Shown: positions 22,550 through 35,137, counted from the stretch's first letter. The stretch is DNA of 64,000 nt from Cyathus striatus (GCA_025738555.1 JAOVFP010000002.1:4774001-4838000), one strand, 5' to 3'. The notes: generated from the sequence alone by a model not told the origin. A program made the numbers and translations.

Positions 22550-24541
22550 CCCATTACCAACATTAAATATATGATTGGAAAAAATAAATAAATATCATTC
22601 TTATGATTAACTTTCGCTTTATTTTTACATTAAAAGGCTGGTATAAGGCACTCGTTGTTGAGTCGATTAAAGTGGAAAAATCAAACTATTGACAATGAGC
22701 AGAGAGTGTATACAAGTGCGATGCACAAATTCAAGCATGGCAGATAAATCCAAGCATGGCTGGCAAACCCGATGAGCATTTTGGACAAAGCCAAGGATGG
22801 CGGAGAAATCTGAGAGTGGTGGCAAAATCTGTACGTGCATGCACAGCCACTATGCATTTTTGCTTGCCAACGCAGACAAATAGGAGGAGCAAGCTCCCCC
22901 AATAAATTTTAAAGTCAAATGTACAGTCACACCCATTGTTTGACCATGTTTGACCACATTTGACTTTTGGTCCCCATGCTGGGAATTGCTGACTGTGTCG
23001 GTGAAGACCTTGTTTGACTTATAGGGAACAGAGATATAAGGGAAATATATATTCATATCAATGTTGTTATAAAGTACATTAAATACTACTGAAGACTTTC
23101 GACCACTTGTTCACAGCTTCTGGTGCATGACGCGAAAAATTGGTTTGACCAAGTGTTCAAACTCTGAGTTGATGTGTGACACCTGGTAGTTCTGTTCATG
23201 CCCTACAGCCACCCAGTACAGGTGGAAAAATCAGCTAATTGAGCGCCATATTTGCCTCAAAACTTATGTTCATGGCAGCCTGTGACATGTGATGAATGTG
23301 CTCAAGTGTTCAGTTCAAACACCCTGCATGATGTGTGACTGAACACTTGGTCAAAAGAGTCCAGTATATTGAGTCATTAAATTTTAAGATGGCTAAGTTT
23401 TGGTTTTCTTGTTTTCTTAAAGAGATGAGTTATCATTTATTTTTGTTTTTCAGTGATAAGTTTAGGCATGGCAGGAAGAAAGTGATATTGGGAGGACAAG
23501 GAATAATAGTATAGATTGCTATCAGATTGGCTGAGTAAAGGTGAATAGGTACACCCACCATTGTGAGTTATGTGTTGAATTTGCCAATGATTAACTTTAA
23601 AGTGGATTTCTGCAGTGGTATTGATGAGGCAACATTGATAATTGACAGGATGAATCTTAATCTCATTGATGTCTTGTGGGTACTGGTGAATCAGCCATTG
23701 GAGGAAAAGGAAAAGTCTCACTTGGAAATTTTAATGACAGTGATGAGACTTGCAGTGGTTGGTTTGGAGAGCCATGTGCTATTGTGATTATTTATCTTTT
23801 GTATTACTTTGTTGATGTTTTCAATTTTTTTCCAGGATACAATTTTGCTGAAAAGATTATCTGCAAGGTTGGTTCTAGTTGTTAAAGTATTATAGTTGTA
23901 ATTCAAAATGAATTACATCAAAGAACATTCTTTGCAAATAGCACTATCAAACTGTAAACTTATTTCACTAGCAAGGAAAAAACAATGAAGGATGACACCA
24001 AAAACAAGATTGCCACCTCAGAGTGGCAAGCCTCCTTAAAGAGCCTAAAGGCAGAAGTAAAAAGCACCAATCAACCAGAACAGAATACCTTTCCTCACTG
24101 GTCCATCAAGACTAACCACGAAGTGTATGAGTTCTCCCGCAGTAATAAGCTAATAACAAACATAACGAAAGGCAAGGGAAAGAAATATAATAGACAACAC
24201 AGGAAACTGATTCAAGGAAGCGCGAAGGGCAGGTGAAAACATTGACAAAGAACAGTTGACGCGTTAATCACGAGACAAAATCACGTGTGTGCACGTGCAG
24301 GTCGAAAAGTGAACCAATTTTGACCCCGGAGGTACCTTGTCAAACCTTGTCAAACAAGGTGATTTGACTTACGTTCGACTCCGTGTGACATTAACCCGAT
24401 TTCGCTTTTTACTGAGCGTGACATACGAGGTTGTCACGTTCCTCCTGGACTGTGCAACTCCAGTCTCCTGCGTTCCCATATTCAAATACACATAGCTCGG
24501 CTAGAACCAACTCTTTTATACACCAAGTCCATCGTAAAATA
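22550..24541. other. Gene-poor, AT-rich, repeat-like DNA before SEC10
   Basis: Two kilobases without a gene I can support. The longest frames (23563-23787, 23985-24236) have no recognisable motif and no splice-extended partners. The region carries 11 copies of TTTGAC/GTCAAA and several inverted repeats, described separately. It is probably a decayed repeat plus the SEC10 upstream region. Confidence 0.5.
23144..23355. repeat. Inverted-repeat-bounded block, possible MITE remnant
   Basis: A perfect 16-bp inverted repeat, TTTGACCAAGTGTTCA at 23144-23159 and its complement at 23340-23355, bounds a 212-bp non-coding block. A direct TGATGTGTGAC repeat lies just inside both ends. No clear target-site duplication flanks it. 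Size and ends fit a miniature inverted-repeat element, but a single copy cannot prove it. Confidence 0.4.
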
Positions 24542-27500
24542 ATGTCTGATGCAGAAACGGCCGACATTTCAGAGCTACTGCAGTTATCGTCGTTTCAGGT
24601 GCTTTCAATGAATGGAGTTGAGAGCCGACGTTTCTAACCATCGAGTATTTAGGGGAAATTTGATATCACAGAATTTGTAGGGTCCGTATCTGAGAAACTA
24701 ATAACGCAGTCGAAGACCGATAATGGTCGTATGTCGAATACTGCACAATGAATGGTCAGAAGCTGATATGTTCGCTAGCCTTCGACCCCAAGCCTTTCAT
24801 CCGTAGATTTGAGACAGTGGTCGACAAACTAATCACTGTTCGCAAGGAGATACAAACAAAAACAGAACAAATGGAAAAGAATGTGCGTGTAACGGAAAGA
24901 GAATACTCGAAGAAAATGGTCGATCTTGGGAAACAATTCGAGGTTCGGTGTTAAGACAGCAGTTTTGAACGGGCTTGTCTGAAGGATGATAACAGGGCGT
25001 TGGGTCATCTTTCACGGGAATGGAAGGTCGGATGAATCAGGTTAGCAGTACTGCCGTTCGCATAGGTGCGCCTTTGTTGTTGCCTTTGTCACTCCATTTA
25101 TCTAGCAAGCACAGGGGATCAACTTGAAACGGTTCATATTGAAAGACAACGGGCGCAAGCTGCATATGACCTAATCGACTATTATAATCAATTTAGCAAA
25201 GGAGATACGTCAAAACTGGACACACTCCGCAAAGAAGGTCGCGCAGGAAGGCGTCAAGTTGCGGTTATATTACGGCGGTTAATCACTGTTGCCAAGGAGG
25301 TGGATTTACCATCAGCGGATAATGTGCACACCTTCAAATCATGAGCTGTTTTAACTGGCTGACTTGTGAAAAGACCAGGGAAAGCATTGAAAAATATTGC
25401 GAAAAGTTTGAGAAAGAGATGCTCAATTTATTCGACCGCTGTTATCGCAAAGGGGATCCAAAGATGATGCATGTATGTCAGATTTTTTCCCTATCTTTCT
25501 TTCTTTGCTCTTAACATGAGTGCTATAAGCACTGTGCACAAACTTTGCTTGAATTCAATGGTGGTGCTTCCTGTGTACAGGTGTATGTGAATCAACATGA
25601 CTTCTTCATCAACAATGTTCGTGACATTAAGCCGGAAGAAGACACAGTGTTGTGCGTGTTTACAGTGATTATGTTGATTATGCTTGACAAGACTCGCAGG
25701 TGGCGGTTGATTCCTGACCCAGACGCAAGTCCGCCCAAGAGCGAACTGGGACTAACAGAGCTTTTCGCCGAAATCAGAGCTACTGTAGATACGGAGGCAC
25801 AGATTGTCAAAGCAGTGTTTCCAAATCCACCAATGGTGATGCAGGTGTTTCTTCAACGTGTTTTTGCTCAATCGGTCTGTTATCATTCGATTATACATAA
25901 TATAATTCTCAAATACGAGACGTCTATACAGATACAACAACATATGGAACAGCTACTGCACAAAGGCGCGGAAGTATCGGAACTTGCATACCTTCGCGTG
26001 CTTCAGCTTGTACATTTCCAGACTTCCCTTTTAGTAGATGATTTAAAATCTCACGAGCTTCCAAACCTCTCCCCCCGAACGCCGTATGAAGCTACGGAAT
26101 TTCGGCGTTCAATGACAGGATCTGCTCCAGTAGCTATGACAGGATCTGCTGCCATAGGCTCCATGCTCGAAACTTCGATGGAAGAACTGTTTGTTCCCTA
26201 TATTGAAGGACAAAGATATCTGGAGCGCGAGAGCAAAAACCTGGAATTTCAGTATTCAGCTCTGCTGTCAAGCTTTAGTAGATACCACGTACGTATGTGT
26301 TTATGCTTCTATTTGCGTATTTGTTAATTCTGTGAATTTTTAGAAAAGTCATAAAGCTAAATCTTCTATGTTTGATAGAATGGTTGATCGAATCGGTGCT
26401 GCTACAGTTACCACAGGTACCAGCGGAACCGCATCTGTACAGGCAGCGGCGGCGCTAATGAGATTCGGTGGCATCAACACTGACCGACATGCAGAGAAGA
26501 ATTCAGAAGAACCTGTGCGAGATGAAGACGGTATATTAAGCGTAGAGGTGGCAGAGAAGATGCTTAAATGGCACGCTGAAGCAATAGGTCGCTCTGTCGA
26601 GTTGAGCTCACCAAATGATGTGTAAGTTATATTGACCAACAAAATTCTTTGTACTAATGTTCTTAGAAGACCAAAAAATACCTTCATTTTACTGAAAGTG
26701 TTAGCTCATACAATAGGAACACTATATATTGAAGAAGCTATAGAAACGTGAGCCCACACAAATTATATGGTGTTGCGTTTTACTGAGTGAAAATAGGGCG
26801 GAAACTAAAATCGATGCTGCTGATAACAAAGCAGAGCCTAGTTTGCAACATATGAATCTTTTGCGTGCTGTAGACCTCATATGTCATCTATGGCAACAAT
26901 ATTTTAATACGGCGCTTCTTCCTCTTGCTAGTTCATCAGTAACTGTTCGACGAGAAATAGTTATGTTCAATACTCAATGGATCAATCGTCTTGAATCAGT
27001 GGCGAATCGACTTCTGCAACGCGTAGCAGATGGTGAGTTGTTTGCATTTACCACGAAACAGTTATCTCAACGTTTCTCAAGTTCTTGTATCGTGGCTTGC
27101 GCTTCAACTTACCAAGCAAAAGAGGAATGACTTTAAACCGCGCAACGACGATGAATCATTCGCACGCGTAAATACAGAACCCTGCATTGCTTGCTGTGAT
27201 ACACTAGAGAAAGTTAAAGATGCTACCAATGAGAGTCTCAGTGGGAAGAACAAAGAAGTATTTTTGACTGAGGTTGGTGTTGCATTCCACAGCCTTTTGT
27301 TAGAGCATCTGAGAAAATTCCCTGTTAATGCCGCTGGGGGGCTGATGCTTGCAAAGTATGTTTTTTTGAGAAACTTCAGTTAGTTAATACTCATCATTAA
27401 ATTTACCAGAGACATTAAATCCTATCAAGATATAATTGGCAGCTTTGGCATTTCATCTCTGAACGAAAGATTCGAGTTTATACGCCAATTAGGAAATGTA

Positions 27501-27821
27501 TTTCTTATTCAACCAGACATTCTCAAGTCCTACATCACGGAAAACTATCTGGGCAGGATCGATTCCTCACTTCTCAAACCATATCTTTCGCTGAGAAGTG
27601 ACTGGGGGCAGTTTGAGAAAGGGTTCAATGACTCGGAAGCAGGGGTAGAGGAAGTTAGCACAGGTTCCGGGCTTAAAGAGAGATTTGGACGCCTCAGTCT
27701 CATGATGAAAGATTTGGAGAACCTCAAGGTTGAGGGGTTATCTATGGGTATTCCCACTATTCCCACCAGCTTCGTCGGCGGATTTTCAATACCCACTAGA
27801 CACTTTGGCTCATCGTCATAG
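24542..27821 (+). CDS. SEC10: Exocyst complex component SEC10
   Basis: Fourteen exons (24542-24598, 24653-24728, 24779-24942, 24996-25065, 25115-25323, 25374-25472, 25530-25651, 25700-25874, 25932-26288, 26344-26621, 26667-26747, 26797-27032, 27082-27355, 27410-27821) give 869 codons, almost the yeast length. Landmarks: an N-terminal coiled coil (FETVVDKLITVRKEIQ, EREYSKKMVDLGKQFE), QLETVHIERQRAQAAYDLIDY, the very typical SCVQVYVNQHDFFINNVRD, and a C-terminal helical region (LNERFEFIRQLGNVFLI, YLGRIDSSLLKPYL). SEC10 is part of the octameric tether that holds secretory vesicles at the plasma membrane and contacts SEC15, which is also in this window. A short Ser/Ala-rich insert with a repeated MTGSA unit lies near residue 480. 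Two acceptors are AAG and follow a good branch site. Confidence 0.95.
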
Positions 27822-27864
27822 CATTTAACTAGTTTACTGGTCCTGTATTATCGGTTATGTATTA

Positions 27865-29110
27865 TTATTCCCCTTTGAATATCGGGCGACGCTTCTCTTT
27901 GAAAGCGTTTAGTGCTTCTATCCTGTCCTGAGTGCTAAGTAGTGTCTCGTAAGAAGCTCGTTCAAAGTCAAGTCCTAAGAAATCAATAACTCATCAATGC
28001 ATGCTTATGGGAGTCAAGATTCATCCTACCGGGTTCTAGCGCAAGATCCTCTGAGCGGGAAATTGCTTGTTTCGCAGCCCTAAGTGCCAGAGGTGCTGAT
28101 CATTGTGAGCCAATGGCGTGACAATACAAATAAAATGTTACTCACCATTCCTGACAATCAATTCCGACAGCTCTAGTGCTCGGTCAAATGCAGTTGAACC
28201 AGTTTTAGATATATAATTCAACAGACCTATCCCGCGAAATTAACAATCGAAAGATGGAGAGAAGAGGCGTGGAAAGCTACCCCACTCCAGCGCCTCCTGA
28301 GCCGTGAGTGCTCTGGCTGTAAAAATGAGGTCCTTTGCTTTAGAGGGACCAAGAATTCGAGTCGCCCGTTGTGTTCCCCCGGCACCTGGTATAATACCAA
28401 GGCCTGTTTCTGGTAGTCCAATCCTTGTAACATCAGGTCCTATATATATATATATAATATAAATACATTTTAAAATGTCAGACCGGATATCCGAGGTGTC
28501 TATCTGACCTGCAACACGCAAATCGCAAGCAAGACTGAGTTCAAGTCCACCTCCGAGAGCAGGTCCATCTATCGCAGCAATTGTTGGCATGGGTAAAGAT
28601 TCCAGTTTCGAAAGAGCATCCCGCAGATCAGAAAGAAACTTTGCAACTTGTATCTGCGTCATGTTCCTCCGCTCAACCAAATCTGCACCGGCACAAAAAG
28701 CGCCTTGGGTAGTGGAGCGCAAGATTAACACGCGAACGCTATACAATTTAAAAAAAATTAGAATTTGGCGCAGAATAGCAGACGATGGACTCATGGGTAA
28801 CCTCTTATCGAACTGAACGGTTTCCAAGCTTTCCCGTAATTGCTAGTTCAAAAATGCATTTGAAATGTGGTATGTATCATAGCAAAGAAGATGTCAGAAT
28901 TACTTGTAACAAGGTCATGGATATTGCATTCTTGCTCTGGGGGCGATTGAGAGCAAGGGCCATAACCCCTGGATGAGAGCGAACTGGTTCCAAGAATGCT
29001 TGAGGACTTGTGGGAACCGAAAATGCCCTGCGCGGCGGTGCTCTTTTGGGGCGCCAAATGGCAAAGCCAGACTTTCGTCCCAGATTACCAGCAAGCGAGA
29101 GAGCATGCAT
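27865..29110 (-). CDS. Mitochondrial enoyl-CoA hydratase/isomerase (methylglutaconyl-CoA hydratase type)
   Basis: Seven exons, read from the start: 29110-28904, 28842-28802, 28738-28509, 28439-28281, 28226-28146, 28095-28030, 27974-27865. They give 297 codons. The first 35 residues are rich in Arg and Ser with no acidic residue ([17 protein letters not shown]), like a mitochondrial presequence. The crotonase fold follows: [30 protein letters not shown], then [20 protein letters not shown] and [18 protein letters not shown], which hold the oxyanion-hole glycines and the catalytic acid region. The [14 protein letters not shown] block is closest to AUH, which hydrates 3-methylglutaconyl-CoA in leucine breakdown; other short-chain hydratases are possible. 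Intron 3 has a (TA)n run. The gene ends 43 bp from SEC10's stop, tail to tail. Confidence 0.88.
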
Positions 29111-29872
29111 TAGATGGCGAGAATAATGAACGAATGTACTTGGTTGAACGCTGTTGAACGCCGTTGAAGTTCCGGCCGCCTCGTTGCCGGTGTGGGGTAA
29201 GTAATATTATACTTTGTTTGGTTGTTCTTGAAAAGGAAATGTTATTACCATCGATCGAACTGACAGTCTCGAGTAATATCCTTAATTAAAACTGAAGTAC
29301 TTAATCACGCTCCACAACACGGGAGCCATACAAAATATTTACAATATGCGATGATTACATACCTGCCAATGAAGTATTCCTGTTGGGCTTAGTACGACAC
29401 TCCTCTATAATTTCTATTCGTGTTCGTCGCTTGTGTCCATTAAAGTACGTAGCAAGTAAATATGTGCGAGTTGCACAGCACTGTCATAAAGTATCCATCC
29501 AGGCCATGTCTACCAATACTCGCCGTTGCAAGTGGCAATACTAACCCTTCAAGACATCTCCGGTAAAAATACAAAAATACACCCATCAGATCTAAACCAC
29601 CGTAGTGAGAGTGTTTTGACCTGACAGCCAGTTCAAGCTTCGGGTTTCATGGGGTATCTTTCGTAATTACATACCCTCTTAATGACTAAATTCATTGCTT
29701 CAATTCACATAAAATTCGACGTTATACTTGCATTAGTATACATGCTCTTCTGGTGGAATAATATCTAAAAATACGGAATAATGATCTGCAGAAACATGAA
29801 GACTCATCGTCAGGATTCAGACACCCGTCAAGCAAATATATCTTACTTACATTTAAATTTGATCCAGTAAGT
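29111..29872. other. Upstream region of the hydratase and 3' flank of the membrane-protein gene
   Basis: AT-rich non-coding DNA with no gene that I can support. It includes GAAGTACTTAAT-type motifs near 29295, again in a region upstream of a gene start. Confidence 0.4.
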
Positions 29873-31123
29873 CTATACATGAGGTTGACTTGCAACACCA
29901 TAAAATGAATCAATAGACTGCTGATATCCTGAAGAAACCCGGTCAGCTGGAGATCGGGAAGAAACTGGAGGCACAGCCTCCGTTTGTCGGACACTAAAGT
30001 TCGCATTGGAGGTGTTCGGCGAAACATTGGAGATATAACTATCATTTCCTCCGAATGGATCACTAGAAGCGGGGCACCCATAGTCGCTATAGAACTGGCG
30101 AGTCTGGAACGCGTCCATAGGTACAGCATTGATGCTAGGCTCTGGTGAGTCGCCATGACCGCGACTGGATTCACGTTCACCATAATTATCAAATAAACCT
30201 TGATGGAGCCGTGCCTGGCGTTCTGTGATGTGACGTCTGAGGATAATAACGACGGCCACGAGGATACCAAGTACAACGAGGCCGACAACGGCAAAGGTAC
30301 CTCCTACAGCCCCCTTGTTATCCCAGAATCTGCAAGATTACATTAGGCGGTTGTATTTAGAGATATAAAATAATTTTGGGGCACTCACCCGTTGCTGGAT
30401 GCGGCTGCAGAGATGGGAGAGCTAGTTACGATGGAGGAGGGATCATGAGTAATGGTGCGACTGATGGTTGACGAATCCAAAGTATCGCCTGTGAGGATGA
30501 GGGTAGTAGCCGGGATAGTATCGGATATTGTACTTGGAGTCTTCAATACCGAGGATGGGATGCGAGTTGTGCTTGAGTGGGTAGAATGACTACTAGATGA
30601 TGTTGAAGAAATCCTAAACCAAGTGACAGTCAGTCGGGGTGGTGGCATTCATTACTGGACAAGCGCACGAAGACGATGTATGCACCGAAGAGGAAGCAGT
30701 GAAGCTTGAAGATATAGCACTGGTAGTGGATGTAGAGGAGGGCAAAAATGAGGTTTCAGAAAAAGAAGAAGTTGTTGTTGTGGAGTTGAATATTTCGGAC
30801 GAAGGGATTGAAGACGATGAGGAGGAAATTATAGCAGTGGCAGAAGAGCTTCCGGATGAAAGGAATGATGACAATGATGACTGAGTGGCGGACGAAGAGG
30901 ATGAGGTCAAAAGTGAACTAGTAGTGGGCGTCGGAGGAGGGCTCTGTCTCGGAGGCCCTTGTCGGCGTAGCAGTCGGGAACCACTAGGATGATGTATGGG
31001 TGGATTGGATGAAGGCATTGCAGCGGATGGGAAGAATATGAATGCAAAGAAAAATATAACAGAGAGAAGAGAAATGAGTAAAAGGCGTGGATGGAGTGGT
31101 GCAGGACTTGATGAGAAGGCCAT
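29873..31123 (-). CDS. Ser/Thr-rich single-pass membrane protein (wall-sensor-like layout)
   Basis: Three exons, 31123-30669, 30613-30389 and 30329-29873, give 378 codons. A signal anchor LLLISLLSVIFFFAFIFF lies near residues 12-30. It is followed by about 180 residues of Ser/Thr/Pro-rich ectodomain, likely heavily O-glycosylated. One transmembrane helix follows (GGTFAVVGLVVLGILVAVVIIL), then basic residues (RRHITERQARLHQ) and a 120-residue cytoplasmic tail with QTRQFYSDYG and Pro/Ser patches. The layout matches fungal MID2/WSC-type sensors or the large basidiomycete class of similar membrane proteins of unknown function. No WSC cysteine domain is present. The first intron uses GTGCGC...TTTAG with branch GACTGAC; without it the frame breaks. 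Upstream DNA is strongly pyrimidine-rich in the sense direction. Confidence 0.82.
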
Positions 31124-31818
31124 CGGAAAGGAGAAAGATGCCACTAGGGCGGGAGAAGAAGGAAGTGGGAAACTTGAAAGCAGCAAGAGGATTGCGGAGA
31201 TGGTTAAGATAAAAGGGACGAGCGCTTAGACGGAGCGAAGATTCATATAGAAAGGCAAAATGGAGACTCGGTAAGCTGACAGGGAAAGGATCAAAACGTA
31301 GGATTTGGTTTGGAAGGAATCAAACAGGGGATTGGGTGGATGATGGGTTGGTAGAGGAACGTGGAGAGAAGAGGCCTAGGGAGTTATTTATGTGGAGAAA
31401 GAGAAAGAGTTGGAGAGAAATGAGAAAGAAAGAGAAAGAAAGGAGAGAGTTAATTTAGACTCTTACTATTAGAGTTATCGAGATATCTATACTTGGATCT
31501 GCTGTCGTTCCGTCTCATCGCATCCATGCCAACCACAATCCTTATGTAATCACCCGATGTCTTTGCCAAACACACCCGTCGCATGTCACAACTCCAGATA
31601 ACCATCCGTCACTCGTCCACGCCCATCTCGCAGTCTATCGTAATTCTTATACACCCTGTTATACTACTCATGCCTGCATCTGTGAATCCTAGCACAACCA
31701 TCCCTAATCCTACCGTCCGCGTCATTACCCGACTCATCTCGTTTCAGCTCTTCCGCTTCCCATCATGCATCATGATTCAAATATTCATCCATCTATCAAC
31801 ACCCAGAACACTCGGCCG
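31124..31818. other. Non-coding region between two minus-strand genes
   Basis: No gene that I can support. A Ser-rich plus-strand frame at 31583-31894 is low-complexity and overlaps the end of the next gene. The region contains the CT-rich promoter listed separately. Confidence 0.4.
31340..31460 (-). promoter_or_regulatory. Pyrimidine-rich promoter tract of the membrane-protein gene
   Basis: Read on the minus strand this is a long CT tract (TCTCTCCTTTCTTTCTCTTTC and similar), about 220-340 bases before the ATG at 31123. CT-rich blocks near transcription starts are typical of well-expressed fungal genes. Confidence 0.45.
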
Positions 31819-33668
31819 TTATACCACATCACTGCCGTTCGAGCTCGAATTCTCTCGTGTTTGCACTTGCTGGTCCTGGTGTTCCATCTCGTGACGGAAT
31901 TTAAGTGAAACCTCAGTATCGCCCACTTTCTCCAATTCCAGGCACATTTCTTCAAGCTCTCCGCTGTCCAGCATCCTTTCAATCTCTTCCCCACTGTATG
32001 TGTCGCCGCACCGTGCGCTTAGCTTCTTGGCAATTCGTCTCCGGTCCTGCAAGTCACTTTCGTCATACATCCATCCCACTCGTGACTTCAACAGTTGCAC
32101 TGAGCACTCGCCTTTGTGTTTAGGGTAGGCCAATACAACGGTTTGTTCGCTACACGCCATGCCAGTGCTCCAACGTAATACCAGTTTCCCTATATGAGAC
32201 ATCAAACAACAAGTCCTCTTTCAACATTTGCCATGACTCACTAGCTTGACCGGGTACGTAAATGTATGGAATGATGGATTTAGCCCTCTCATTTGGAGAA
32301 TGCTCTGCTTCGCCTTGCGATTGTCCCTTTGGAAGGCCCAGTCAATCAGGTAAGACGTCCCGAGCTCTTCCAAGAACAGTGGATCGTAAATGAAAGCCGC
32401 CGCTATATCTCTATATGATGGCACTATGCGGAGGCGTACCCCAAAATCAGTTCTGGAGTCAAGACTATCACAAAAATATTTTAGCGGTGGAGTTATGCCA
32501 AAAACAAAACAGTGAACCTTTGAATCGCTTGAATCTATACAGCAGTCTGTGTGAACAACAATGTTTTGGAGTTGAATATTTGGAATGTAACCTACTTCAT
32601 CGCTTTCGATTCCAAGTGGAGGCGCAATATGACTCCATTGCAGAGGCCCGGAGCAAAGGCCACGAGACGAGCCTGGCGGCTTGTTATAATGGATATTAAC
32701 CACATTAGGGTCGTCCGATTGCGAAGACGTCGAAGCTGAAGACGATGAACCTGCAATAAATACGCCGTGGTCCGTTGGGTCTGAACCGGGGCTTTCTTCA
32801 TTTTTATCAGGAACAGCCATGCGAGTAGTATAAGGCTCGTTGACAGCCCTTTCCTCGGAAAGTTGCTGATGGCGTGGCTGGGGTGTCCTACTACCTTCTA
32901 ATGGAGCAGGACATGAGGTTGCGTTGTTATTGCTGGAAGTTGTAATGGTTTCCGGTGTATCGCTAAATTCCTCACGATGTCGACCACTCGAGCTGCTGCT
33001 TGAGCTTTCTAAATCTCCCTGAATGGTGAACATGTGTGCGTGAACTGGGTACCGTCACAAGTGACATAACGCACCTCCCATAGAAGATCTTTAATAACTT
33101 TATATGCATTTGCAAGCCTTTTCTGAAACCTGGCGCGTGAAGCAACGACGTTTTCAATCTCTGGCTTCCGGTGCGAAAGCCGGCGCTCAAGTTCAGCGTT
33201 TTGGTGCTGTAGCCACTTTACACTACTGGTTAGCTGAGCGTTAGCACTCTTCAGTTGATCAACCTCCCGTGTCAATCCCTCGATCTGAAGTTTCATCGTG
33301 CCGATATTTTCTTCATATACAGATGGCCTTAAGTTGGCGAGACGTTCCGTGAGTCGTGCAAGAGAGGCATGAATGTCAGGCAACTGATATCGGCAGCTCA
33401 TATGAGTGAAATAATGTAGAATGGGATTAATGGGATAATGATATGGTACCGCGTACCTCTTGCTCATATGCCTGGTGAATACTGGAAGACATGTGTAGAA
33501 TACAAAAATGAGTTGGTAGAACTTGAGGCCTGAGGGATTATATGAATGTGCTGGGTACCGGATATGGTCCCGATATGCCTCCGCGAAAGGGATCGGCGAA
33601 GGGATCTGATTCTGAAGAGTGGTGTGTACATGTGCTTGGCTCAGCGAAAGACTTGGTTGCAAACGCAT
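31819..33668 (-). CDS. Coiled-coil protein of unknown function with a WYYVGALAW domain
   Basis: Six exons, read from the start: 33668-33523, 33481-33457 (25 bases), 33383-33075, 33018-32242, 32189-32112, 32046-31819. They give 520 codons. I do not recognise a named function. The N-terminus has EAYRDHIRYPAHSYNPSG, then a coiled coil (LARLTERLANLRPS, EGLTREVDQLKSANAQLTSS, HQNAELERRLSHRK). A disordered Ser-rich middle follows. The C-terminal globular domain runs from IAPPLGIESDEVGYIP through YLIDWAFQRDN to WYYVGALAW and GEEIERMLDSGELEEMC. The combination recalls an abundant Agaricomycete hypothetical family. The fifth intron appears to be GC-AG (AAG|GCGAGT); no GT donor keeps the frame as well. 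The start ATG is the first that reads into the conserved YRDH segment. Confidence 0.72.
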
Positions 33669-33816
33669 ACTTGATCCCCATACATACTAAGTAACTTATC
33701 TTATTCTCTCGCCCACTCTTCTCTTCTGACATTTTATTCATCTTTGTCTTAGCCTGCTAGTAACTAACGCACAGCAACGTAACAAGGACTATCGGACTAT
33801 CCTACTGATTCTTACC

Positions 33817-35137
33817 ATGTCAGCGTCCAGGCTTCTTGTCGACGTTCATACTCACGTCTACCTCCCCCGTTACGCTTCCTTGCTGAGAAGCAGATCTTCC
33901 GTGCCTTTCATTCGCTCCAACACAAGGCCAGACGGAACCTCCGATGAAAGACTTCTGATCCTCGATCATGAACCTAGCGGTGGAAGGCCAGTTGGCTCAC
34001 AATACTGGGACCGCGAAGGTATCTTTCATCGCATGTATTGTGAACATTTCCTTTGCCAACTGAAACCAATGGTCCATAGAAAAGTTAAAATTCATGGATA
34101 AGCACGGCATCGATGTGTCTGTTGTCAGGTGAAACAAAAACATGCATGTCATATCTATGTTTTAAATGTTACTATGATATAGTACTGCCAATCCATGGCT
34201 AGACTTCCTCCCGGCATCCCAGGCACAGACGCTAGCTTCCAAGCTTAATCATGACCTGGAAGAATACTGCTCAACTGGACCCACTGTCAGTGTTAGCTCA
34301 AATTCCATCAAGAGGCTTTATGGTTTCGGACTCCTTCCGTTGGTTTCAGGGATAGCCACTTCGGGTATTGTTGAAATTGTAAACCAGATATCTCATCTAC
34401 CCCATCTTCGTGGCCTTATCATGGGAACACGTGGAGTTGGAAATGGCCTAGACGACGAGGCTCTCGATCCTGTATGGGAAGCGATTGAAAAGGCGGACCT
34501 TGTTGTATTCCTCCATCCACACTATGGCGTAGATGCTAAAGCTTTCGGAGAGAAAAATAATGGTCATGTGTTACCCTTAGCATTAGGGTTCCCATTCGAA
34601 ACTACGATCGTTAGTGGTGCCTTTAACATGTATATTTACTGCATTTTAACCCTTTCCTAGGCTGCTACGCGGTTAATCCTCTCGGGAGTTTTCGATCGCT
34701 TCCCGTCTCTGCGTCTTCTCCTGGCTCATTCAGGAGGTGCTTTACCTGCCCTTTCTTCCCGACTTGCATCCTGCATAGATCATGACCCCGTTGTCGCTTC
34801 AAGACTTAAGTACGACGCCCGTTACTATCTCGGAAAACTCTATCTCGACGCTGTTTCATACGGACCTGAGGAGCTTGGTTTCACCAGTGATACTTTAGCC
34901 CGTGCAGAACGTTACGAATCACATTCCAATGTTTCTCCACCTCCTGACAGGAGCCTTGGAAGCAAAAGGATGTTGTTCGGAACTGACCACCCCTTCTTTC
35001 CACCACTTAAGGACACGGACAAGTGGAAGAGCGTGGTCGAAAACTTGGAGGCTATCGATGCCGTGCAGGGCTGGTCGCAAGCAGACAAGGATGGCGTGAA
35101 AGGAGGAAATGCTGTGGAACTCTTTAATCTGAAGTAA
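33817..35137 (+). CDS. Amidohydrolase-family decarboxylase, ACMSD type
   Basis: Four exons (33817-34018, 34080-34128, 34183-34609, 34661-35137) give 384 codons. The fold is that of ACMSD, the zinc enzyme that turns 2-amino-3-carboxymuconate semialdehyde into aminomuconate semialdehyde. Visible metal-site motifs in order: DVHTHVYLP at residue 9, FLHPHYGVD, LLLAHSGGALP and LFGTDHPFFPP. Other shared blocks are WDREG..., FMDKHGIDVSVVST, LPLALGFPFETTIAA and ILSGVFDRFP. Related decarboxylases (isoorotate, gamma-resorcylate) share the fold, so the substrate is inferred. The neighbour, convergent at 56 bp, is quinolinate phosphoribosyltransferase, which acts on the product that ACMSD prevents from forming. 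That context favours a kynurenine-pathway role. Confidence 0.85.

Noticed and set aside
23563..24236. Three short frames in the gene-poor block before SEC10
   Set aside because: No motif, no consistent splicing and AT-rich codon use unlike neighbouring genes.
30639..30884. Acidic 81-codon plus-strand frame
   Set aside because: It is the complement of the Ser-rich ectodomain of the membrane protein; the composition is explained by that.
33457..33741. Alternative start of the coiled-coil gene at 33741 (MNKMSEEKSG)
   Set aside because: That frame stops before the conserved region, whereas the ATG at 33668 reads through YRDHIRYPAHSYNPSG and splices cleanly.
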